A program made the translations under genes and the position numbers. From the NCBI RefSeq assembly GCF_000169095.1, contig NZ_AAVU01000006.1:139150-203149 (forward strand): a stretch of DNA of 64,000 nt. Reading direction: 5' to 3'. The notes beneath the pieces were generated by a model. It did not search any database, was not told the DNA's origin, and worked only from the letters and a program-made list of their open reading frames with translations. Positions 54,030 through 63,354 of the stretch are shown here, one piece after another. Numbering within the stretch: position 1 is the stretch's first letter; the number at the start of each line of letters is the position of its first letter. The DNA is from Lyngbya sp. PCC 8106. Its GTDB lineage: Bacteria; Cyanobacteriota; Cyanobacteriia; Cyanobacteriales; Microcoleaceae.

Positions 54030-54043
54030 ATTAGAGGTGAATT

Positions 54044-54490
54044 ATGTCAGTCTTTAAAACTCATGTCGCTTTAGTTGTCCGAAACTTAGAACAGTCTCTT
54101 ACCTTTTATCAGACTTTATTTGGAGTTGAACCTGTCAAATATAAAGCCGATTATGCTAAATTTGACGTGAACAATCCCCCACTCAATCTAACCCTGAATT
54201 TAGCCGAAGAAATTCAACCGGGTGGCACCTTGTCTCACTTAGGAATTCAAGTCGAAAGTTCGGAAACCGTACAAGCGGCAATTGAACGATTTAAACAGGC
54301 AAAACTCGCAACCTTTGAAGAACACAATACCGACTGTTGTTATGCCATTCAGGATAAAGTTTGGGTAACTGACCCCGATGGAAATCGTTGGGAAATATTT
54401 GTGGTTAAACTTGCCGATACCACCCCAGAAGACAACTTAACGACAGCTTCAAAAGCGGCTGAACCTGTCAAATCGACTTGCTGTAAATAG
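54044..54490 (+). CDS. arsI: ArsI-type C-As lyase (VOC superfamily)
   Basis: This 148-aa protein is a two-module VOC protein with the ArsI pattern. Candidate metal ligands are H7, H65 and E117 (in DPDGNRWEIF). The adjacent cysteines C98 and C99 in NTDCCYAIQDKVWV are those that bind trivalent organoarsenicals in characterised ArsI. A cysteine-rich tail (STCCK) adds further thiols. ArsI splits the C-As bond of methylarsenite, giving arsenite for Acr3. It sits 14 bp after acr3. The closely related CadI group is the alternative name, but the operon supports ArsI. Confidence 0.85.
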   Translation: MSVFKTHVALVVRNLEQSLTFYQTLFGVEPVKYKADYAKFDVNNPPLNLTLNLAEEIQPGGTLSHLGIQVESSETVQAAIERFKQAKLATFEEHNTDCCYAIQDKVWVTDPDGNRWEIFVVKLADTTPEDNLTTASKAAEPVKSTCCK

Positions 54491-54514
54491 TCATCGATTC
54501 TCACGTTAACACCG

Positions 54515-55126
54515 ATGGAAAAATTAGATCATCCCCCCAGAATTCTCTTTTTGTATGGTTCCTTGCGAGAACGCTCTTATAGTCGTTTGTTAGCAGAAGA
54601 AGCCGCGCGAATTATTACAGAAATGGGAGCAGAAGTTAAATTTTTTCATCCCTATGACTTACCTCTGCGGGGGAGGGTTGAAGAATCTCATCCTCTCGTT
54701 CAAGAACTCCGAGAACTCAGTCAATGGTCAGAAGGTCAAGTCTGGTCATCTCCAGAAATGCACGGTAATATTACCGGAATTCTCAAAAATCAAATAGACT
54801 GGATTCCTTTAAGTATTGGTGCAGTTCGACCCACCCAAGGAAAAACATTAGCCGTGATGCAAGTCAGTGGCGGTTCTCAATCTTTTAACGCAGTGAATAC
54901 CATGCGAATTTTGGGTCGATGGATGCGAATGTTTACCATTCCCAATCAATCTTCAGTCGCGAAAGCTTATCAAGAATTTAACGAAGATGGAACGATGAAA
55001 GATTCACCCTATCGCGATCGCGTTGTTGATGTGATGGAGGAACTTTATAAGTTTACCATACTGTTGCGAGATCAAGTAGATTATCTGACAGATCGCTATA
55101 GTGAACGCAAAGAAAAAATAAACTAA
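54515..55126 (+). CDS. arsH: ArsH NADPH-dependent FMN flavoprotein
   Basis: This 203-aa protein has the flavodoxin-like FMN loop LYGSLRERSYSRLLAEEA, then WSSPEMHGNITGILKNQIDWIPL, typical of ArsH. It ends with a charged helix (LTDRYSERKEK). ArsH oxidises trivalent methylarsenicals to the less toxic pentavalent forms and reduces quinones. It follows arsI by 24 bp and precedes arsC by 53 bp. There is no good ribosome site before its ATG, so coupling to arsI is likely. Confidence 0.94.
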   Translation: MEKLDHPPRILFLYGSLRERSYSRLLAEEAARIITEMGAEVKFFHPYDLPLRGRVEESHPLVQELRELSQWSEGQVWSSPEMHGNITGILKNQIDWIPLSIGAVRPTQGKTLAVMQVSGGSQSFNAVNTMRILGRWMRMFTIPNQSSVAKAYQEFNEDGTMKDSPYRDRVVDVMEELYKFTILLRDQVDYLTDRYSERKEKIN

Positions 55127-55179
55127 TTTTCTGCAAAAACTAGCCCAATAAAATTCATCAAAAATCAGGAGTTACTCTA

Positions 55180-55572
55180 ATGAAACGAGTCATGTTTGTT
55201 TGTAAGAAAAATTCTTCTCGTTCTCAAATGGCGGAAGGATTTGCAAAAAAATTAGGTGAGGGAAAAATCAGCGTCACGAGTTCAGGGTTAGAAGCCAGCG
55301 AAGTCAATCCCCACGCAATTAAAGCCATGTCAGACGTTGGAATTGATATTAACAATCAAACCTCTAACGCCCTAAGTGAATTTAACCCCAAAGATTATGA
55401 TGCGGTGATTTCATTGTGTGGTTGTGGGGTAAATTTACCGCCGGAATGGGTAACAAAAGAAGTGTTTGAAGATTGGCAACTCGATGACCCCGCAGAACAA
55501 CCCGAAATCTTTCCCCGTGTGCGAGAAGAAGTTCGAGAACGAGTTGAAAAGTTGATTGCAAAATTAAGTTGA
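55180..55572 (+). CDS. arsC: Arsenate reductase ArsC (LMW-phosphatase fold)
   Basis: This 130-aa protein has the CX5R catalytic loop VCKKNSSRSQMAEG (C8) and the pair C80/C82 in SLCGCGVNLPPEW. The three positions coincide with the essential cysteines described for Synechocystis ArsC, which uses glutathione and glutaredoxin. CAGGAG precedes the ATG. It reduces arsenate to arsenite for export by Acr3. It is the last gene of the arsenic operon and is followed by a hairpin shared with the convergent SDR gene. Confidence 0.94.
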   Translation: MKRVMFVCKKNSSRSQMAEGFAKKLGEGKISVTSSGLEASEVNPHAIKAMSDVGIDINNQTSNALSEFNPKDYDAVISLCGCGVNLPPEWVTKEVFEDWQLDDPAEQPEIFPRVREEVRERVEKLIAKLS

Positions 55573-55595
55573 GTTTGTCTGTTTTGAGTAGAGTT

Positions 55596-55621
55596 AAGGT
55601 TTGGCTAAATCACCAAACCTT
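55596..55621. terminator. Bidirectional hairpin between arsC and the SDR gene
   Basis: A perfect 9-bp stem AAGGTTTGG (55596-55604) / CCAAACCTT (55613-55621) with an 8-nt loop separates two convergent genes. There is no T-run on either side, so termination strength is uncertain. Confidence 0.5.
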
Positions 55622-55655
55622 CTTCACTCTCTCAACAATAAAATCAGAAGTGAGT

Positions 55656-56450
55656 TTATTTCTCAGAGGGTTTAATAAACTTACTCCCCCTCGGCCACCC
55701 TAACAATTGCAAACGATAAAACTGATTGGGAAACAAAGCAAATAGGTACTTAAAGATTTTGAAACTAAACGGTTCCTCGTAAGTTCCCACCCATTGTTTA
55801 CTGTTTTCAATCCAATTAACAATCTTACCCGCAACATGATCGGCAGAAGGTGCAGAATTAACCCGACTTTCACGAATTTTGTAGGCTTTTTCGTTCAAAC
55901 GATTGACCGGCGCCCAGGCTAACGGCCCAGCGATGACACCCGGACGGTAAAACCGCAGACGAATCATCTTGTCACTGGCATAATAAACAATCGGCCCGAC
56001 ACCTGACCAATAATAATGTAAGGCAATTTTCCCCGAATGATAAACAGGCCCAAAACAAGAAGGACTCCCATCAGCAATTGAACCAATAGCAATCACATCC
56101 AACAGTTGATCACGCTTTTGTTTGGCAGCTTCTACCGCCACAATCGCCGGCCAAGTATAGTTAACGCGGTTCATCGACTCGACTAATTCTACCAAAGGAA
56201 CTCCGCCTTCACCCACTTCCGTTTCAATTTGACCCGCATTTAAAATGACAACATCGGGATTATAACTAAACAGTTTTTGGGCATCTTCGAGGGTTTCTTG
56301 CGGGGAAACACATAACTCGTTATAGCCTTCTCCCTGTAAATCGGGCTGACGAGTCACTCCAACCACATGACAACCCTGCTGCATATACGCCTTTCCTAAT
56401 GCACTCCCCAAAGTCCCCGAAATTCCAGTAATTACGACTGTTTTCTTCAT
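55656..56450 (-). CDS. SDR-family oxidoreductase, partner of the adjacent GMC gene
   Basis: This 264-aa protein opens with the Rossmann motif VVITGISGTLGSALGKAY and has VILNAGQIE. The usual SDR tyrosine/lysine pair lies in YHSGKIALHYYW, written here as Y-x-x-x-K. A C-terminal 60-residue stretch (EEPFSFKIFKYLFALFPNQFYRLQLLG) is basic and hydrophobic and may touch the membrane. Only 3 bp separate it from the upstream GMC oxidoreductase, so the two are translated together. The same GMC-SDR pairing is found at 22639-25077. Substrate unknown. Confidence 0.85.
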   Translation of the reverse strand: MKKTVVITGISGTLGSALGKAYMQQGCHVVGVTRQPDLQGEGYNELCVSPQETLEDAQKLFSYNPDVVILNAGQIETEVGEGGVPLVELVESMNRVNYTWPAIVAVEAAKQKRDQLLDVIAIGSIADGSPSCFGPVYHSGKIALHYYWSGVGPIVYYASDKMIRLRFYRPGVIAGPLAWAPVNRLNEKAYKIRESRVNSAPSADHVAGKIVNWIENSKQWVGTYEEPFSFKIFKYLFALFPNQFYRLQLLGWPRGSKFIKPSEK

Positions 56451-56453
56451 TTT

Positions 56454-57962
56454 TTAACAAACCTCCTTGATCACTTCTGATACACGCAAAGCATTCGCCA
56501 TAATTGTTAAAGCCGGACTCACCCCCAAAGAATTAGGCATAAATCCCCCATCAACCACAAACACGTTATCATGGTCGTGCAAACGGCAATCCGGGTCAAG
56601 TACACTTGTTTGCGGATCGCTGCCAAAACGAGTCGTTCCGGCTTGATGGGAAGTATGAACCTCGTCTTTATCCCCCGTTACCCCGTAGGTAAAAACAGCG
56701 CCCGCCTGACGAAATACAGTTCTCAGTTGACGCATATAATATTTGGAACGATAGACGTCGTAGGGATGAAAGCGGTGAGTCAGACGAATTTCTCCATTTT
56801 TACCCAATTCAACTCGATTTTCGCTTTGGGGTATATCTTCGACTAACCCCGTAATCACTAACATTCGCTTCAGCAGAAAACGGGCGATCGCAGTGGGAAG
56901 GGGAAAGGGAAGTTCTGCTTGGATCGAAAGTGGCCCGGGAACGGGGACAGTTTGGGCGAGTCCGAGTTTGTGGGGAAAATCTGGGGAACCGAGATAGAGA
57001 TCGGTAAAGCCGAGTTGTTTAATTAAGCTATCTGCACCGCCTGTTTCCCCGGCAAAAAAGCCTGCTGCGAGGGCGCCACAGTGAAACATATAGTTTCGCC
57101 CTACTTGGTCACTTCGTCCGGTTAAGCCCGATTTTAGCAGGATAACGGGACTCCCAATCGCCCCAGCAGAGAGGATGTAAACTTTAGCGGTGAGTTGTTC
57201 AATGTTACCTGTTTGGCGATCCTGTAACTGAACTGCGGTAACTTTACCTTGACTATTGGTAACTAACTGATCGGCTTCGGTGAGGGTTTTGAGTTGTAAA
57301 TTGCCGTTTTCAAGCAGTGTATCCAGAAGTCGAACCGTTGTAGACGCCCTCGCATCGTTAGGACAATAAAAACCCGGACAGCTTGGACAACGTAAACAGC
57401 GATTAAAATCAATCCCAAAGGGTAAGTGAAAGGGGGTAAAACCTGCGGCGTCGATAGCTTGTTCGAGGTGTTGGTTGATCGGGGCTAAAGCGGGAACATC
57501 GCAGGGATAACCGTGGGTTGGGGTTTCAACGTTAGGAATTTGAGTAGTATTGTCGCCGCTGACTTGAAATAATTGTTCAGCTTTGTCATAGTAGGGAGCG
57601 AGATCATCGTAGGTAATCGGCCAATCCCAGAGATGACGCGGTAGCCATTTGTCGTAATATTTACCGGGATGGAAGTCATAACGACTGGGACGAATGAGAA
57701 CACCACCATAGAGGGAAGTTCCACCCCCGAGAATTCCGGAAATGTGTAAGCGAGTTTGCTGTCCGTTGACCTCAAAATTGCGATCGTCGAAGGCTTCTTT
57801 ATTAATCAGCATTCGGCGTTCATCTTGGTAGGCTGTTGTGTCAGAAAATCGAGATCCACGTTCGACTAATAGAACCCGTTTTCCAGCGCTGGCTAACGCA
57901 AACGCCACCGTTCCGCCTCCTGCACCACTACCGATAATTATTGCATCAAAATCGTAACCCAC
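56454..57962 (-). CDS. GMC-family FAD-dependent oxidoreductase (second locus)
   Basis: A GTG start at 57962 is supported by GGAG 6-7 nt upstream. The 502-aa protein has the FAD motif IIIGSGAGGGTVAFALASAGK, then GGGTSLYGGVLIRP, and ends with HQAGTTRFGSDP and NVFVVDGGFMPNSLGVSPALTIMANALR. A CLRCPSCPGFYCPND cluster matches the cysteine region of the 23551 paralogue. The two differ widely in sequence outside the motifs, so they probably act on different alcohols. It is the first gene of a GMC-SDR operon. An 18-bp palindrome lies about 80 bp upstream. Confidence 0.9.
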   Translation of the reverse strand: MGYDFDAIIIGSGAGGGTVAFALASAGKRVLLVERGSRFSDTTAYQDERRMLINKEAFDDRNFEVNGQQTRLHISGILGGGTSLYGGVLIRPSRYDFHPGKYYDKWLPRHLWDWPITYDDLAPYYDKAEQLFQVSGDNTTQIPNVETPTHGYPCDVPALAPINQHLEQAIDAAGFTPFHLPFGIDFNRCLRCPSCPGFYCPNDARASTTVRLLDTLLENGNLQLKTLTEADQLVTNSQGKVTAVQLQDRQTGNIEQLTAKVYILSAGAIGSPVILLKSGLTGRSDQVGRNYMFHCGALAAGFFAGETGGADSLIKQLGFTDLYLGSPDFPHKLGLAQTVPVPGPLSIQAELPFPLPTAIARFLLKRMLVITGLVEDIPQSENRVELGKNGEIRLTHRFHPYDVYRSKYYMRQLRTVFRQAGAVFTYGVTGDKDEVHTSHQAGTTRFGSDPQTSVLDPDCRLHDHDNVFVVDGGFMPNSLGVSPALTIMANALRVSEVIKEVC

Positions 57963-58040
57963 GCTGTTCTCCGAATGTATATGATTCGTTTGTTCTTCTC
58001 AGTTTACTGTTTGCTACAAATGATTGAGAGGGCGTTAACA

Positions 58041-58058
58041 GACAATTGATCAATTGTC
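58041..58058. promoter_or_regulatory. Perfect 18-bp palindrome upstream of the GMC-SDR operon
   Basis: GACAATTGATCAATTGTC is fully self-complementary and lies 79 bp before the GTG start of the GMC gene. It may be the operator of a dimeric repressor. No regulator gene is adjacent. Confidence 0.45.
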
Positions 58059-58214
58059 CCGACTTTGATTTACTTTCCGATGATTCGGGTTTGAGGGGTT
58101 TTAGGATTTAGAAATGACAATCATGTATTCGCGTAGCGCTATATTAAACACAAGTTTTGATTGAATCAAAAAATGACCTCTAAGTTAATGAATGAGAACT
58201 GATTTTCAATGAAG

Positions 58215-61200
58215 TCACTTCTGCGAAACCGTCTTAGGTTCAGTCAATTCCATAATCTGATCATAGCGGAAATCCTCAACTAACTCTTTTAAAGTTTCTG
58301 ATAAGATGTTATGTTCTGGAGGAATGTGATCGATGAGTTCCCAAATCAATAAGTCACTACAAGCTTGAGCCGCTTTATGAAGTTTTTCAACCCAATCTGG
58401 GGGCATTGTTTCTATCATCTCAAGATTAGAGATAGGCTGCCTTTTTTCTGAATCAGAGGATTGAGCCGATGAATTTAGAGTTTCAGACTCATCTTTAGCA
58501 TAAATATATTCAACTCCCAAATATTTTCTAATCATTTCTAAGAGTTCTTCTCGTTGGAAGGGTTTGCCGATAAAATCGTCACATCCAGCATTAAAAATCG
58601 CCTGTTTTTCTGCTTCAAACGTATTGGCTGTCAAGGCAATAATAATCGGTTTTTTGGCAAAAGACATCGCATTAATCTGTTGAGTTGCCTCAAAACCGTT
58701 CATAACAGGCATTCGCATATCCATCAAGATTAAGTCAGGTTGCCAAGTTGAACAAATTTCAATTGCTTCTTGACCACTACTGGCTTCTCGAACTTCAAAG
58801 CCAATTTCTGAGAGTAACTTGATCATGAGTAAACGGTTATTCGGTTGATCTTCTACGATTAAAATACTTCTTTTCAGATCTTCAGGAACTAAACTAATAA
58901 CTGGATCAGGATGATAATTTCTGTATTTGTTTTGAGCTTGAGTGCAACTCATCGGAATTTCAAAAGCAAAGGTACTCCCAACATTAACTTGAGATTTAAC
59001 GGTTATTTCTCCACCCATCAGTTGTACAAATTGTTGACTAATGGATAATCCTAAACCTGTACCTTCACCTGATTTTAACCCGGTTGTCGTTTGAGAAAAG
59101 GCTTGGAATAAGCGCTTTAATTCATTTTCAGCAATACCTAAACCTGTATCGGCAACTTCAAAACGAATTCTGAGTGCATCATTCTTGATCAAACTATTTT
59201 CTGTTTCTCGAACTTTGGCTTGATTCACTCTAAAGCTGCGTAACGTTACACAACCTGATTCTGTGAATTTTGTTGCATTTCCTAAAAGATTAATTAAAAC
59301 CTGACGCAATTTCTTTTCATCTCCTCTCACCCATTGAGGTAATGTCTCGTCTAGTTCAAAGGTTAGTAATAATCCTTTTGATTGTGCTTTCAAACACAAC
59401 ATTTTTTCTAGATTTTCCAGCAAATGAAGCAAATCAAAATCATCTTCTGTCAGTGTAACTCGACCTGCCTCTATTTTTGACATTTCTAAAATATCATTAA
59501 TTAAGTTTAGCAAATGTTCACCTGCTCGACTAATAATTTCCAGGTATTGGTGATGTTCGACTTTTATACTAGAGTCGTAATTCATTAATTGTGCAAAACC
59601 CAAAATCGCATTTAGAGGGGTTCGCAATTCGTGACTCATTGAGGCGAGAAATTCACTTTTCGCTAGGTTTGCAGCATCAGCCGCTTCTTTGGCTTCTTGA
59701 AGTTCTTGGGCTTGTTGCTGAGTTTTAGCCAAGAGTTCAGCTTGTTGAACCGCAACCCCTAACTGACTCCCAATTTGGGTTAGAATTTTGATTTCTGCGT
59801 TCGTCCATTCTCGCGGCGTTCCATTTTGATAGGCACAGAGTAATCCCCATAGATTCGTTCCACAAAAAATCGGTGCAATCATATAGGAACGAGCTTGTAA
59901 CTGCTCTAAGAAATTGAGATAACACTCATCAAATCCTGCCGTATAAATATCTCGTACAGAGCGATAGTAACTCTTTCCTTGGCGATAAAATCCCCCTTGA
60001 TTTTCTCGTAGATAAGTATCTTCGATCAAAGCTTCGTTACTATCAAGTAATTTAACCACACAATCGGCTTGATTGACAGCAATTTGTTTGAGAGAGGATT
60101 GATATTCTGTTTTGGAAATTAATGTTTTCCATCCTGACATCACAGACTCTGCAAGGACTTCTCCACTCCAGTCAGGATTAAAACGATAAACAAGAACTCT
60201 CGAACAGCACAACGCTTGTCGGAGTTCTTCTGTCGTTGCATTAAATATGGTTTTAAGTTCCAGGGTTTCGCGCATTCTTTGCATGACTCGAACAATTGAT
60301 CTTTCCCGTTTTGCACTTTCTTGTAAGGCTTGTTCAACTTGTTTCCGTTCGGTAATATCAGTATTAGAACCCACCATTCGATAGGCTTTATTCTTACTAT
60401 CCCATAGTGCTACACCCCGAGAAAGTATCCAACGAATATTGCCTTGTTTAGTCACGGATCTAAACTCAACTTCGTAGTAAGGAATTTCTTGATTGAGGTA
60501 ACGTTCTAAAATGTTAAAAACCCGCTCTGAGTCTTCTGAATAAAGGATTTTTTTGAAAGATTCGAGATGATTGGGTAATTCTTCTTCACCATAACCCAAC
60601 ATCATCTTCCAGCGAGAAGAAAAGTAAGTTTTTCCGGTTGGGATATCCCAGTCCCAAATCCCATCATTTGCACCTTCTACGGCTAAAGCAAATCGTTCTT
60701 CTGAGTCTCTTAATGCGGCTTCAGTTTGCTTTTGTTGGCTAATATCACTAACGGTACAAATCACTCGTTCAACGCTGCCATTTTTTGCCAGTTGCGGAGT
60801 CGCATTCACCAGTAACCACCGACATTGAGCGTTCGGATATGAGTTTTTAATTCCGATGATTATATTCCGAACAGGTTGACGTTGAGTAATGGCGAATTGT
60901 ACCGGAAGTTTTTGGGGGTTATAATCACTGCCATCTTCTTGCATAAGATACCAATCTTGACCGAAAATTTGAGGGGTTTCGGTGTTGGATTTCAGCTTTA
61001 ATAATGTTTGTGCAGATTGATTGCTAATCAGGATTTCTGCACGGTTGTTTAGGAGTAATACACCGACTTGCATTTCGCGAATCAGTGTTTGAAAGCGTTG
61101 TTCACTCTCTGCTAAAGCTTTTTCTCGCAGTTGATGAGCATTTAAACGTCGATCAAAAAAGAGGCTAATCAGGGTAAAGATTAAAGTCATTAAGGTGATT

Positions 61201-61892
61201 GCACCAACCCCTAAAGCCAACCCAAATTGATTGAATGTTGAGAATGAATCAGCCGTTAAAACTGATGTTGGAAAAAAGTGAGTTGCCCACATTCCAGTAT
61301 AGTGCATTCCACTAATTCCAGTTCCCATAATTGCTGCACTTCCTATTTGTTTCCAGAATTGCTGATTTGAATCTGGATTTTGTGCGCGAAATGCTAACCA
61401 TAAAGCCGCCCCTGATGCTAGTATCGCGATGATTACAGATAAGGCTACAATCAGAGAGTTATATTGTATTTGAGCTTCTTCTAGTCTGATAGCTGCCATT
61501 CCTGTGTAGTGCATGAGAGCGATCGCAGTTCCCATGGAAATAGTACCACAAACAAGCGATAATCGATTGGTACTGGGTTGATATAATAACCATAATGCTA
61601 AACCGGAGGCGGCGATCGCTAAACCAAGAGACAACAATGTTATCTTGAGATCATAACGAACAGCTATTGGTAAGTGAAATGAGAGCATGGCGATGAAGTG
61701 CATTGACCAAATTCCTGATCCCATAGCAACCGCTCCCCCCAGTAACCAGATGATGCTTTTGCGTTTGCTGATTCCGAGTTTTACTTGTTTTGCTAAATCC
61801 AAAGCTGTGTAGGAAGCAATTACAGCGATGATGAAGGAAAGAACGATTAATAGTGTGTTATATTGACCTACAATTTCTGTTGTGTTTTCCAT
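58215..61892 (-). CDS. MHYT-domain hybrid sensor histidine kinase
   Basis: This 1225-aa protein begins with a seven-helix MHYT sensor (about residues 1-250; MHFIAMLS, MHYTGMAAI and MHYTGMWAT repeats). Two PAS domains follow (about 265-380 and 395-515), then a GAF domain (about 545-715) that resembles phytochrome-type GAFs but lacks the chromophore cysteine (LLCAYQNGTPREW). HisKA has its phospho-histidine in FLASMSHELRTPLNAILG, HATPase_c has GEGTGLGLSISQQF, and a receiver has LILMDMRMPVMNGFEA. The last about 100 residues are unassigned. MHYT domains are proposed to bind copper and sense gases or redox state. No partner regulator is adjacent. Confidence 0.93.
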   Translation of the reverse strand: MENTTEIVGQYNTLLIVLSFIIAVIASYTALDLAKQVKLGISKRKSIIWLLGGAVAMGSGIWSMHFIAMLSFHLPIAVRYDLKITLLSLGLAIAASGLALWLLYQPSTNRLSLVCGTISMGTAIALMHYTGMAAIRLEEAQIQYNSLIVALSVIIAILASGAALWLAFRAQNPDSNQQFWKQIGSAAIMGTGISGMHYTGMWATHFFPTSVLTADSFSTFNQFGLALGVGAITLMTLIFTLISLFFDRRLNAHQLREKALAESEQRFQTLIREMQVGVLLLNNRAEILISNQSAQTLLKLKSNTETPQIFGQDWYLMQEDGSDYNPQKLPVQFAITQRQPVRNIIIGIKNSYPNAQCRWLLVNATPQLAKNGSVERVICTVSDISQQKQTEAALRDSEERFALAVEGANDGIWDWDIPTGKTYFSSRWKMMLGYGEEELPNHLESFKKILYSEDSERVFNILERYLNQEIPYYEVEFRSVTKQGNIRWILSRGVALWDSKNKAYRMVGSNTDITERKQVEQALQESAKRERSIVRVMQRMRETLELKTIFNATTEELRQALCCSRVLVYRFNPDWSGEVLAESVMSGWKTLISKTEYQSSLKQIAVNQADCVVKLLDSNEALIEDTYLRENQGGFYRQGKSYYRSVRDIYTAGFDECYLNFLEQLQARSYMIAPIFCGTNLWGLLCAYQNGTPREWTNAEIKILTQIGSQLGVAVQQAELLAKTQQQAQELQEAKEAADAANLAKSEFLASMSHELRTPLNAILGFAQLMNYDSSIKVEHHQYLEIISRAGEHLLNLINDILEMSKIEAGRVTLTEDDFDLLHLLENLEKMLCLKAQSKGLLLTFELDETLPQWVRGDEKKLRQVLINLLGNATKFTESGCVTLRSFRVNQAKVRETENSLIKNDALRIRFEVADTGLGIAENELKRLFQAFSQTTTGLKSGEGTGLGLSISQQFVQLMGGEITVKSQVNVGSTFAFEIPMSCTQAQNKYRNYHPDPVISLVPEDLKRSILIVEDQPNNRLLMIKLLSEIGFEVREASSGQEAIEICSTWQPDLILMDMRMPVMNGFEATQQINAMSFAKKPIIIALTANTFEAEKQAIFNAGCDDFIGKPFQREELLEMIRKYLGVEYIYAKDESETLNSSAQSSDSEKRQPISNLEMIETMPPDWVEKLHKAAQACSDLLIWELIDHIPPEHNILSETLKELVEDFRYDQIMELTEPKTVSQK

Positions 61893-62136
61893 CGATTTTG
61901 ATCCTGATAATTTTTATATTTACGAATTTCTTTCGCCGTTCTAAGATTCTGTGTGTCTTGTAATGATATCAATTTTTTTTGTTACTTTTCGACTTTCAAT
62001 TCTGTCGATCTATCTATTGTTAAATTATAGGAGTCATAAAAATCACCTAAAAAATGTTTTCATTAACTTACAGTTTAAACAATTCAGTCATATTCTTTAT
62101 TGATTTTCTCGAGATTAGAAAGGCAGATATAGATCT

Positions 62137-63270
62137 TTAGACAAAGTAGTGCGGGATAAACTGACTGGTATTTTGGGTAATGGGAGTTTGATCTTCTCGA
62201 ATACCAATTCCGGCTGCTTGTTCACCGATAATCCATGATCCAATAACCGGATAGTAACTGTCAAATTGGGGTAACGGCCAGTAGGATTGATAAATTAGGG
62301 GTTCGTCTTGATAGATGCCTTCGGTTTGATAAATGCGATCGCCATAATAGATCGTAACATTACCGCCTTCACGGGAAAAAATCGGTTTACTGATGTAAGG
62401 ATGAGAAAGTTGAGTTGAGTCAAAATAGGCAGGTAATAGGTGAGGATGATCCGGGAAAAATTCCCATAAAATCGGTAAAATAGCTTTATTGCTGAGAATC
62501 ATTTTCCAAGCCGGTTCTAACAGCAGCATCGGTTCACTTAAAAGGTGTTGTCCAAACTCATCCTGGATCATCCACTCCCACGGGTAAAGTTTAAAGAGTG
62601 CTTGAATGGGGAAGTTTTCCAAGTCACAAAAACACTGATCACTAGAGTTCCAGCCCATTTCATCTATATATAGATGTTTAGTCAAGAACCCGGCTTGAAT
62701 GGCTACATCTCTGAGATATTCAACGGTTCCGAGATCTTCTGTACTATCCCGTTCGCAGGTAAAGTGTAGATGTCTGAGATGAGGAGATAGATAAGAGTAG
62801 ATTTGGTGAAATTGTTCGATCAGTTTTTCGTGAATGGAGTTGAACTGATCAGCGTTGGGAAAGCTTTCTTCTAACCACGTCCACTGAACGATACTGGCTT
62901 CGAGTAAGGCGGTGGGAGTATCGGCGTTGTATTCGAGGAGTTTGGGGGGATGGATGCCATCATAGACAAAATCAAAGCGACCATAAAGGCTAGGATCACC
63001 TTCTTCCCAGGACTGACGACAGATTTGAAAAAATTCGAGCGGGATGGAAAGTTGAGTATAGCGTTCTTCTATAATAATGCGCTCAATGGCTTCTAGACAA
63101 AGCTGATGGAGTTCAACGGTTGCGGCTTCGAGTTCGTCTATTTCTGGAGAACTAAACTGATAACAGGCGCTTTCGTTCCAATACAGTCCATCGTAGTTGT
63201 AAAAGTGAAATCCAACCTCATCGCATTTTTGTTCCCAGTGGGGACGTGGAGTGAGGGGGATGCGTTTCAT
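62137..63270 (-). CDS. Glutathionylspermidine-synthase-like ATP-grasp ligase (YgiC/YjfC type)
   Basis: This 377-aa protein matches the C-terminal ligase half of glutathionylspermidine synthase: ARPHWEQK-like TPRPHWEQKCDEVGFHF at the start, YGRFDFVYDG, LLEYNADTPTALLEAS and late KPIFSREGGNV. It lacks the amidase half of E. coli Gss. E. coli homologues YgiC and YjfC have this form and no settled substrate. The gene lies 84 bp after a small lipoprotein gene that resembles YgiB, so the pair mirrors ygiBC. AGG precedes the ATG. Confidence 0.9.
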   Translation of the reverse strand: MKRIPLTPRPHWEQKCDEVGFHFYNYDGLYWNESACYQFSSPEIDELEAATVELHQLCLEAIERIIIEERYTQLSIPLEFFQICRQSWEEGDPSLYGRFDFVYDGIHPPKLLEYNADTPTALLEASIVQWTWLEESFPNADQFNSIHEKLIEQFHQIYSYLSPHLRHLHFTCERDSTEDLGTVEYLRDVAIQAGFLTKHLYIDEMGWNSSDQCFCDLENFPIQALFKLYPWEWMIQDEFGQHLLSEPMLLLEPAWKMILSNKAILPILWEFFPDHPHLLPAYFDSTQLSHPYISKPIFSREGGNVTIYYGDRIYQTEGIYQDEPLIYQSYWPLPQFDSYYPVIGSWIIGEQAAGIGIREDQTPITQNTSQFIPHYFV

Positions 63271-63354
63271 AGCTAAACCTGCTTTTTGGATAAAATGTTA
63301 GTGATTTAGTTTTAGAGTTCCCATTCTCAAGGGTTTTGACGACTTCTATTTCAA

